NCBI GenBank assembly: GCA_964405465.1
Contig: CAYONZ010000052.1
Location: forward strand, 1 to 21,341
Direction of reading: 5' to 3'
DNA: 21,341 nucleotides
DNA from: CAYONZ01 sp964405465
GTDB taxonomy: Bacteria > Bdellovibrionota > Bdellovibrionia > Bdellovibrionales > JAMPXM01
A program made the position numbers and the translations under genes. Within the stretch, counting starts at the first letter, position 1; each line of letters starts with the position of its first letter. Of this stretch, positions 15,559 to 21,341 are shown piece after piece. Under the pieces are notes generated by a model that had not been told where the DNA came from, did no database searches, and worked only from the letters and a program-made list of their open reading frames with translations.

Positions 15559-16746
15559 TCACCGGGAGTTCAAGTTGGTCGGCAGTGCACATATCGCCTC
15601 AATAAAGCGCCGACTCGAATTCTGAGCTATTTTGGATTTTTGGTGATCGATAGAACCGGTGTTGTCTAGTTCTTGATTGGGACTCAATAAATGATCACGA
15701 ATCTGATTGGCAATCATTTCGGTATCTGTGCAAACGATTAGGCCCGGGCGATTATCTGTCAGCGGTGACCCCTGAATCCGTTTCGGTTGGATACTTAGGG
15801 TGCGAGTTCCAAAAAACCAAGATTCAAGTAAAAATATTGAACGCATTCCTATCACCAGATCTGTTTGGCTCAGGGTCGTGATCTTATCTCGAGAATCAAA
15901 ATCAATGGCAAGGTGCTCGATCTTGAATTCAGGAAATCGTGTGTTCAGCTTTTCAAAGAACTCAATAAACCTTTGTTTGCTATCTCTTGGGTGGAGCCGC
16001 AACGTGACCTCAATTTGCATATTTGAATGAGTTTGCCTTTGATCATTGAGTTTTGTGTTATTTAGCTGCTCTGCTAGTGTAGAGAGAGCTAAAAAGGTCG
16101 CTTCGAGAAAGTCATTTTCACAAAACCCATTTTCTTTGAGAAACTCGGCTTCATACTCTGGGCCGGGAGATGGTTCGCTCACCACGAGAATTTTTTTTGT
16201 TGAGGATTGTGACGGCGCGGCCTCAGTTTTACCTTTTCGAAGATTCCAGAACTTTTCGAGTGTTGGATGTCCCACGGTTTTGATGCATTCCGGGTTTTTG
16301 ATATACTTTTGCACCAATTGGGCCGCATTGTCGTCGACAACGAGAATGAGGTCAGGAGTGATCTCGCCCAAAAATCTTTCTCTTATAAAAGACCATTGGT
16401 CCACAAAGCAAGCCGTAGGGATTTGACTTTCTTTGGTCCATTTCCAGAGTTCCCTGACATAGGGAACATCTCCTGAGGTATCGGTTACTATTGCGAGTGG
16501 AAGGTCAGTTTCGAGAGTTTGACGAATTTCGAGAAAGTTGTTTACCACTTCGATCTCAAGATCGTTGTCTTGAAAGGTCTTTGCGCAAACAGGGGTCGCC
16601 AGTATTTTAAATCTAGCTTTGGGATTCTGTTTTTTCCAAAATAAAACGGTCTCAGCAAAAGCTGTGGCAACACCCACTTGACAGGCAAAAAAAGCATAAG
16701 CTTTTTGGTTTTCAAGGGTGCGTTGATTGAAGACATGATTCTGCAT
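15559..16746 (-). CDS. Putative GT-B-like glycan biosynthesis protein
   Basis: A 395-residue soluble protein with the layout of a two-domain nucleotide-sugar-binding (GT-B-like) enzyme. The N-terminal half has AYAFFACQVGVATAFAET, AIVTDTSGD and CFVDQWSF (113-120), then PDLILVVDDNA and VGHPTLEKFW (158-167). The C-terminal half has KILVVSEPSPGPEY, LRLHPRD (249-255) and DLVIGMRSIFLLES (296-309). The last two echo the HP and conserved-helix motifs of the 10.8 kb and 13.3 kb genes, so it is likely a third transferase of this broad group. I do not recognise a named family. ATG at 16746 is preferred over TTG at 16758, though neither has a good ribosome site. It is convergent to the methyltransferase, and a strong terminator lies only about 34 bases upstream of its start. 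Confidence 0.62.
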   Translation of the reverse strand: MQNHVFNQRTLENQKAYAFFACQVGVATAFAETVLFWKKQNPKARFKILATPVCAKTFQDNDLEIEVVNNFLEIRQTLETDLPLAIVTDTSGDVPYVRELWKWTKESQIPTACFVDQWSFIRERFLGEITPDLILVVDDNAAQLVQKYIKNPECIKTVGHPTLEKFWNLRKGKTEAAPSQSSTKKILVVSEPSPGPEYEAEFLKENGFCENDFLEATFLALSTLAEQLNNTKLNDQRQTHSNMQIEVTLRLHPRDSKQRFIEFFEKLNTRFPEFKIEHLAIDFDSRDKITTLSQTDLVIGMRSIFLLESWFFGTRTLSIQPKRIQGSPLTDNRPGLIVCTDTEMIANQIRDHLLSPNQELDNTGSIDHQKSKIAQNSSRRFIEAICALPTNLNSR

Positions 16747-16779
16747 TGATGAATGCAAACATGGCCGAGCTCCGGAGTC

Positions 16780-16812
16780 AAAAAAAAAGCCTGAACTATT
16801 GTTCAGGCTTTT
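16780..16812 (-). terminator. Strong intrinsic terminator of the small exported protein gene
   Basis: AAAAGCCTGAAC (16785-16796) and GTTCAGGCTTTT (16801-16812) form a perfect 12-base stem with the loop TATT. Read on the minus strand it is followed by nine U (plus-strand A run 16780-16788). It lies 29 bases beyond the stop of the 16841-17257 gene. Confidence 0.92.
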
Positions 16813-16840
16813 AGGCGCTCTTATTCGAACGAGTGGAATA

Positions 16841-17257
16841 CTACTTTAACTTAGGTTCTTTGCTTTTTAAGAAATTCGAAACGCATCCGCCCACTCCTGG
16901 CGAACTTGAAAGGTATTCAGAATTATCTTTGACATCGTATGGGTACACCACATCTGACATGCCATCTGAACCCGCAAAATTTAATTTCAAAGTTTGGATG
17001 ACCTTTTTGTTTTTATCGATCAATTCAAAAACTCCGGCATCTTTAATTTGGAAAGAGATGTTTTTAAGTGCCGACACAGAGTTCGCCGGACCATTTTTGT
17101 AGGTCAAAGTTCCCTTCGACATGCTGTAAACAGTTTGAATAAAAGGTTCTGTAAATGAACAAGTGATGATGTCAGCTTTAGCCGTTAATGCAGTTATTGC
17201 GGTTAAAGCTGAGAGCATCATGGATCGTTTTATGAGTGCAATGTTTAAATTCTTCAT
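16841..17257 (-). CDS. Small exported protein of unknown function
   Basis: A 138-residue protein with a clear Sec signal peptide: K/R-containing start (MKNLNIALIKR), a hydrophobic stretch SMMLSALTAITALTA, and likely cleavage after AKA near residue 28. The mature part of about 110 residues starts DIITCSFTEPF and holds two cysteines (near residues 33 and 125) that could form a disulfide. The rest is beta-rich looking, with TLTYKNGPANS, FQIKDAGVFELIDKNKKVIQTL and a C-terminal GVGGCVSNFL. There is no lipobox or membrane anchor. AAGGAG lies about 10 bases before the ATG. It is a single-gene unit with its own strong terminator. Function unknown; nothing ties it to the glycan genes besides position. 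Similar small periplasmic proteins seem familiar from Bdellovibrio-like genomes, but this is from memory only. Confidence 0.75.
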   Translation of the reverse strand: MKNLNIALIKRSMMLSALTAITALTAKADIITCSFTEPFIQTVYSMSKGTLTYKNGPANSVSALKNISFQIKDAGVFELIDKNKKVIQTLKLNFAGSDGMSDVVYPYDVKDNSEYLSSSPGVGGCVSNFLKSKEPKLK

Positions 17258-17688
17258 AACAATCTACTCCTTCAATTTTTCAATTTGTAAGTTGGTTCTT
17301 AAGCTATCTGTGTGGAACCTACCATCATCGAGAGTAATTCAATAGAAAATATTTAGAACAGAAAGTTTATGAAATTATTGTGACAGCAGTTTAAAATATT
17401 TTCTCATGATCTTAGGCCATTTCCACAATAGGCGGACCTATCGACGCTGGTTGTGGTCTGTGATCTGGTCAAAGATGAGCCTGATCAGCTGAAGACAAGA
17501 CCTGGTCTCTTTGAAAAGAGGGTTTTCCATCGGATTTTGCTGGCAGACCAGATCGTAGCGAGAAACTTGTGGCCTTAAAATTACCTGAAAATTACCAAAA
17601 TCTCGCCAGCTACTGGTGCGTCGTTTTGCAAAAAAAACCGGGTTGTGACCCGGTTTTTTGAAGCCAACTTATTGAATTCAGTACCGTC
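17258..17688. other. Spacer between the small exported protein and the radical SAM gene
   Basis: These 431 bases hold no convincing gene. The left part must contain the promoter of the minus-strand small-protein gene, but I cannot place -35/-10 boxes with confidence. The middle (about 17440-17580) is less AT-rich and has scattered short inverted matches such as CTCTT-TGAA-AAGAG, without coding signs on either strand. The right end holds the terminator of the radical SAM gene. Confidence 0.5.
17630..17659 (-). terminator. Strong intrinsic terminator of the radical SAM gene
   Basis: AAAAAACCGGGT (17632-17643) and ACCCGGTTTTTT (17648-17659) form a perfect 12-base stem with the loop TGTG. On the minus strand a U-run follows (plus-strand A 17630-17637). 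It sits 30 bases past the stop of the radical SAM gene. The T6 on the other side means it could also act in the plus direction. Confidence 0.92.
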
Positions 17689-19188
17689 TTACTTTTGTAA
17701 ACTTTCTGATTGTCCAGCTGTAGGAGTTGCAGAAAAACTTCCTTTAACTAAATACTGCGAAAGCTTTTTGAAACCCTTCCAATTGCGTTTAAATTCTTCT
17801 GGGTCACGTAAAGACTGAATACCCTTACGAAGGATATATGACGGTCGCAAATAGAACTTGCGGCGTGCTTTATCGCAAAATTCGACCAACTCCTGGTGTT
17901 TGATATTTGGTAAGTTGATGGTGCTATTGTGCAAGCCATCAGCGGTCAACCAATCGTCAAAGTTTTCAGAGGCCAAATAGCCCTTTGACTTTGCTTCATT
18001 GTAGGCAGCCGTTCCTGGGTAGACCATAATCGGGAAAAACTGAGCGGTGTCGGGGCTTAACTCAAGAGCCAAGTCTAGAGTGCTTTGCAAAGTCTGCTGA
18101 GTTTCATTGAGATTGCCAACCATAAAGCACCCATGGACCATAATGCCAGATTGGCGACAGTTGTTCATAAAGTCTTTGGTCTTATCAAGCTGCAGATTTT
18201 TTTTGATGTGTTTTAGTACCTCGTTGTCACCGCTCTCAAAACCAACGCAGAACAATCGAGCACCAGCTTGTTTCAATTTCTTAAAGACCTCGACATTTGC
18301 GCGAGTGTCGGCGCGACAGTTGCTATCAAACGGAATTTTATTTCCACGTTTAATTAATTCATCGGCAAGTTCTTCGGTGCGTTTGATGTCGATAATGAAG
18401 GTGTCATCTTCGAGCATGATTGCTTTGACTTGTGGGAGTTCTCTCGCGATGTAATCAAACTCATCGGCTACGTGTTTGGCTGATCTATAGCGCATGCGGT
18501 GTCCGCTGAACGTCTGTGGGTAAACGCAGAATGTGCAATGATATGGGCAGCCCCGGCTGGTATCAAAAACGACCAGTGGGTGTTTAGAGTGACCATAAAA
18601 ATAATCTTCAACACGTAAAAAGCGTTTATAGACTTCAGAAACAAATGGCAATTCATCTAGATTTTCAATCGCCGCACGAGGTTTGTTCGTGATGATCGTG
18701 CCCTGTTCGTCTCTCCATACGATGCCGTCGATTGTTGAAAAGCTGGCACCACTCTCGAGAGCGCGAAGCCAATCACGAACGGTGTATTCGTATTCGCGAA
18801 TCGCAACAGCTTTGAGTTTCGGCGCACGATTCAATGTGTCTTCGGGCATCGAAGACACATGGCGGCCCACCATCAAAATATGAAGTTTAGGATTGTGCTC
18901 GATCAATGCGTTGACCACGCCGATGTCATTCAAAATACTGGGGGTCGAAGTGTCGACGACAACCGCTTGAATGTTTTTTGCATCGATTCGATCGGTGACA
19001 TACTTCAAGTCCACACACCAAGCTGGAGCATCGATCATGTCAACATCGTGACCTTCGCGAATAGCCACTCCTGCTGCATGCGCCAACCACTTTGGATAGT
19101 AAAGAGTGTCACTTTTCGCGACAGCTGGGCTTCGCGATTCGCGCGAAAAACGATTGTGAAATGGCGGATTTAAAAACAAAACTTTCAT
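17689..19188 (-). CDS. HpnJ-like B12-binding-type radical SAM enzyme
   Basis: A 499-residue radical SAM protein. The iron-sulfur motif is RGCPYHCTFC with C214, C218 and C221. It is followed by YPQTFSGHRMRYRS, the acidic EDDTF strand and VGFESGDNEVLKHIKK. The N-terminal 130 residues form a cobalamin-binding-like domain (LFLNPPF, VVVDTSTPS, ILMVGRHVSSMPEDTL) without the DxHxxG histidine motif. Order, spacing and motifs are close to HpnJ, the radical SAM enzyme acting in bacteriohopanetetrol cyclitol ether synthesis, as I remember it. No other hopanoid gene is in the window, so the substrate may be another lipid- or sugar-linked cyclic polyol. GAGGAT precedes the ATG. It is a single-gene unit with a strong terminator downstream. 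Confidence 0.82.
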   Translation of the reverse strand: MKVLFLNPPFHNRFSRESRSPAVAKSDTLYYPKWLAHAAGVAIREGHDVDMIDAPAWCVDLKYVTDRIDAKNIQAVVVDTSTPSILNDIGVVNALIEHNPKLHILMVGRHVSSMPEDTLNRAPKLKAVAIREYEYTVRDWLRALESGASFSTIDGIVWRDEQGTIITNKPRAAIENLDELPFVSEVYKRFLRVEDYFYGHSKHPLVVFDTSRGCPYHCTFCVYPQTFSGHRMRYRSAKHVADEFDYIARELPQVKAIMLEDDTFIIDIKRTEELADELIKRGNKIPFDSNCRADTRANVEVFKKLKQAGARLFCVGFESGDNEVLKHIKKNLQLDKTKDFMNNCRQSGIMVHGCFMVGNLNETQQTLQSTLDLALELSPDTAQFFPIMVYPGTAAYNEAKSKGYLASENFDDWLTADGLHNSTINLPNIKHQELVEFCDKARRKFYLRPSYILRKGIQSLRDPEEFKRNWKGFKKLSQYLVKGSFSATPTAGQSESLQK

Positions 19189-19585
19189 GACCCATCCTCG
19201 TTCGTGTTTACTGATTGCAATAGCCCTTAGATTAACCAGGAGAGCAGAGGCATGTCAGCACAAAACTGTGATCTATAGCGAGCTTTTTTTCTTAAATACG
19301 CTGGGAATTCCTGAATTGGTGGGGGTTCAAGCCAGGCCAATTGCTGGGTGGGTTGGTTTGTTAAAGAATGGTGGAGTGGCTCTAATTTGTCTTCAGTGAC
19401 ACGAAGGAAATGGAGGTGAATTTTAGTTGCTCGTCGTCGAAATTTCGTCGTTTTTCCAAAATGCATTATTCGTGGGCAATTTGGGTTTTGCTCAGGGAGA
19501 GGAACCTGGGGAGGGCTCCAAAATTTTGGGGAGTTTCGATCTTTGTCGTGGACACATGTAAATTTGGTTTATAGAGTTTTGCATC
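19189..19585. other. Divergent spacer between the radical SAM gene and the GT2 gene
   Basis: These 397 bases separate two divergent genes and must carry both promoters. Short open frames exist on both strands (for example 19187-19399 plus and 19227-19466 minus), but they have no ribosome site or recognisable domain and look like chance. One perfect palindrome, CGAAATTTCG, lies at 19438-19447 and could be a protein-binding site. I found no confident -35/-10 pair, RNA gene or terminator. Confidence 0.5.
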
Positions 19586-20542
19586 ATGCAAAAACAATTA
19601 TCGCTCGAAATCATCATGCCTGTGTACAACGAAGAAGCTGGGCTCCAGTCACTTTTTAAGCGCCTCGAAGAGGTGTTTAGTCCTGAAGCCCAGAAGCAGA
19701 ACCAGCTCTCGAACGTAAAATTAACTTTCGTTAATGACGGAAGTCGAGATCGCTCGGCAGAAATAATCCAAAGGTACCTGGATCAAAAGAAATTTGCGGG
19801 ACAACTTATCAATTTTTCCCGAAACTTTGGGCACCAACCGGCGGTTTCGGCAGGAATGTTTCATTCGACAGAAGATGTTGTGGCGATTATTGATTCGGAT
19901 TTACAGGATCCACCTGAGGTCATTTTGAAAATGATCGAAGTCTTTCGTGCAGGTTACGATGTGGTGTATGGCGTACGCCGCAAACGCAAAGAGAATTTTA
20001 TCAAGCGTTTTTGTTATTGGGCATTTTATCGTTTTTATAAAGCCATGTCGCCTATCAATGTGCCGCTCGATTCGGGTGACTTTTGTATCATGTCGAGGCG
20101 GGTTGTGGCCGAAATGAATAAACTTCCTGAGCATATTCGATTTCCTCGTGGACTTCGCTCTTGGGTGGGTTTTGCGCAAACAGGTCTAGAATATGAACGG
20201 GCATCTCGGCTTGAAGGGGAAAGTAAGTATAAGTTTTCAGATTTGTATAAACTCGCGACCCATGGGGTTACGGCTCTTAGTACACGGCCGCTGCAGTTCA
20301 CACAGATTTTGGCGACGGTTTATGTTTTGTTTTCTGTTTTGTGGTTGATCTTTTTGTTCACCAATTTTGCGGGCAATACTTTTCTGAGTCGCGATTCCCT
20401 GATCATTTTGATTTTTGTATCATTCTCTAATGCATTGATTATGGGGACATTGCACCTTCATGGTGCGTATTTAGGGCGTGGGTATACTGAGATCAAACGG
20501 CGGCCATGCTATATCGTGGCTGAGATCGTGAAGAATTCATGA
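19586..20542 (+). CDS. Membrane-anchored family 2 glycosyltransferase (GtrB/DPM1-like)
   Basis: A polyprenyl-phosphate glycosyltransferase-like protein of 318 residues. The GT-A domain has EIIMPVYNEEAGL, FVNDGSRD (48-55), NFSRNFGHQPAVSAG and the metal site DSDLQDPP (103-110). SGDFCIMSRRVV and RFPRGLRSWVGF (185-196) continue the family pattern. Two hydrophobic helices follow at about 238-262 and 271-294, and a GRGYTEIKRRPCYIV tail ends the protein, as in GtrB, YkcC-like and ArnC-related enzymes. These transfer a sugar from a nucleotide donor to undecaprenyl phosphate at the inner membrane for use on the periplasmic side. Donor unknown. The ATG has only a weak AGAG upstream. The gene overlaps the next methyltransferase by 4 bases. 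Confidence 0.9.
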   Translation: MQKQLSLEIIMPVYNEEAGLQSLFKRLEEVFSPEAQKQNQLSNVKLTFVNDGSRDRSAEIIQRYLDQKKFAGQLINFSRNFGHQPAVSAGMFHSTEDVVAIIDSDLQDPPEVILKMIEVFRAGYDVVYGVRRKRKENFIKRFCYWAFYRFYKAMSPINVPLDSGDFCIMSRRVVAEMNKLPEHIRFPRGLRSWVGFAQTGLEYERASRLEGESKYKFSDLYKLATHGVTALSTRPLQFTQILATVYVLFSVLWLIFLFTNFAGNTFLSRDSLIILIFVSFSNALIMGTLHLHGAYLGRGYTEIKRRPCYIVAEIVKNS

Positions 20543-21291
20543 GTCATCCTGCAGAGCTCGAAAATCAAGTTTTCTATTATGAAAATGTGAATGCCGACCA
20601 TTTTTGGAGTCAGGCGAGAAATCGCAATCTCATGGTGATGCTCAAAGACAATGGTATTCAGCTTGATGGAAAACTTGGACTAGAGGTTGGGTGCGGTAAT
20701 TGTATTGTGTCGAATTTCTTAGAATCGCGCTTTAGTTGCACGATGGATGCTGTTGATCTTTTTAAGGCACAAGACACATATGCCATTCGTGGCACGTATG
20801 CGAATTTTGATGTCACTCTCCAGGGACAGGACGTGCATGGTAAGTATGACTTTGTCGTGCTCTTTGATGTGCTCGAGCACATCGAAAAGCCGCAGGAGTT
20901 TTTGCGCGCAATTGCGAAGTTTTTAAAGCCAGAGGGCATTCTGCTTTTACATGTTCCTTCATTTGAATTTTTATATAGCCGATATGATAAAATTGCGGGC
21001 CACCATCGCCGCTATACTTCGAATGTTTTGCAATCCCATGTAGGGGAGAGCGAGGCCTTTGTCCTCAAAGATTATTTTTATTGGGGTCTATGCTTTTTGC
21101 CTCTGGTGTTTTTGCGAAAAATTTTGCTGAATCGAAAAAAGAATCTTAGTGATCGTGAGCTCTATGAGATGGGCTTCGAACCTCCGACGAAATGGATCAA
21201 CACGGTTTTGAATTGGATTGCCTATTTTGATACTGAACTTCGTAATGATCTACTCGGCACTTCACTGCTCGCTTATTTAAAAAAGAAATAG
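20539..21291 (+). CDS. Class I SAM-dependent methyltransferase
   Basis: A methyltransferase of 250 residues with GLEVGCGNC (47-55) as motif I, AVDLF as the second-strand end, YDFVVLFDVLEHIEKPQEFL (103-122) as the motif-III region, and LKPEGILLLHVPSF as the late strand. The C-terminal part (GHHRRYTSNVL, then a hydrophobic GLCFLPLVFL stretch) is frequent in methyltransferases of polysaccharide and polyprenyl-linked sugar loci. ATG overlaps the GT2 stop by 4 bases, so the two are probably co-translated and act on the same glycan or lipid-linked sugar. Acceptor unknown. The last 50 bases of the window after its TAG show no gene or terminator. Confidence 0.87.
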   Translation: MSHPAELENQVFYYENVNADHFWSQARNRNLMVMLKDNGIQLDGKLGLEVGCGNCIVSNFLESRFSCTMDAVDLFKAQDTYAIRGTYANFDVTLQGQDVHGKYDFVVLFDVLEHIEKPQEFLRAIAKFLKPEGILLLHVPSFEFLYSRYDKIAGHHRRYTSNVLQSHVGESEAFVLKDYFYWGLCFLPLVFLRKILLNRKKNLSDRELYEMGFEPPTKWINTVLNWIAYFDTELRNDLLGTSLLAYLKKK

Positions 21292-21341
21292 GGCGTGTCC
21301 TCAATTGGTCGGACGTCGCGAGCGGAAGCAATAGAAATGAG

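Noticed and set aside
16046..16426. Plus-strand open frame of 126 residues inside the minus-strand GT-B-like gene
   Set aside because: Its composition is Ser/Arg/Phe-rich as in antisense frames, while the minus strand shows ordered enzyme motifs.
19187..19466. Short open frames on both strands in the divergent spacer
   Set aside because: No ribosome site, no recognisable domain, and His/Gln/Pro- or Arg-rich composition typical of non-coding frames.

Overview
The window (21,341 bases) is a surface-polysaccharide biosynthesis locus from a Gram-negative bacterium. The organism is not certain. Dense 4-base gene overlaps, frequent GTG/TTG starts, moderate base composition, a small secreted protein opening CSFTEPF after its signal peptide, and a capsule-type gene set would fit a Bdellovibrionota-like or other delta-type proteobacterium. 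That placement is an inference from style, not from a marker gene. There are no rRNA or tRNA genes, transposases or CRISPR arrays.

Layout. (1) 1-362, minus: the N-terminal part of a GalE-type UDP-sugar 4-epimerase, cut by the window edge, divergent from (2) ugd, UDP-glucose 6-dehydrogenase (545-1870). (3) 2002-7795, plus: a tightly overlapping operon of pseB, an RmlD-like reductase, a NeuB/PseI-type nonulosonate synthase with SAF domain, a GT2 glycosyltransferase, an SpsF-like cytidylyltransferase and a Wzx-type flippase. (4) About 7995-15447, plus: a second run with a divergent second SpsF-like cytidylyltransferase, a GNAT acetyltransferase, a DegT-type aminotransferase, a surface-carbohydrate GT-B-like protein, a Gfo/Idh/MocA oxidoreductase, a KpsS-like capsule protein and a SAM methyltransferase. 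(5) 15559-19188, minus: another GT-B-like protein, a small exported protein and an HpnJ-like radical SAM enzyme. Two strong intrinsic terminators lie in this block. (6) 19586-21291, plus: a membrane-anchored GT2 (GtrB/DPM1 type) and a second SAM methyltransferase.

How the genes fit together. PseB, the DegT aminotransferase, the GNAT, the NeuB-family synthase and SpsF-like enzymes together look like a pseudaminic-acid-type route: UDP-GlcNAc is dehydrated, aminated, acetylated, condensed with PEP and activated with CMP. The flippase and glycosyltransferases would then build and export a glycan containing that sugar. Two points break the textbook pattern: no PseG-type UDP-sugar hydrolase is visible, and there are an extra SDR reductase, a Gfo/Idh oxidoreductase and a second, divergent cytidylyltransferase. 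The product may therefore be a modified nonulosonic acid, or the locus may make two activated sugars. Ugd and GalE supply UDP-GlcA and UDP-Gal for the same or other glycans.

The most unusual non-coding signal is a pair of degenerate tandem repeats, both with a 14-base period, each starting at or in the stop codon of a gene (ugd and the 14.8 kb methyltransferase). Because 14 is not a multiple of 3, the repeated stop triplets fall in all three reading frames.
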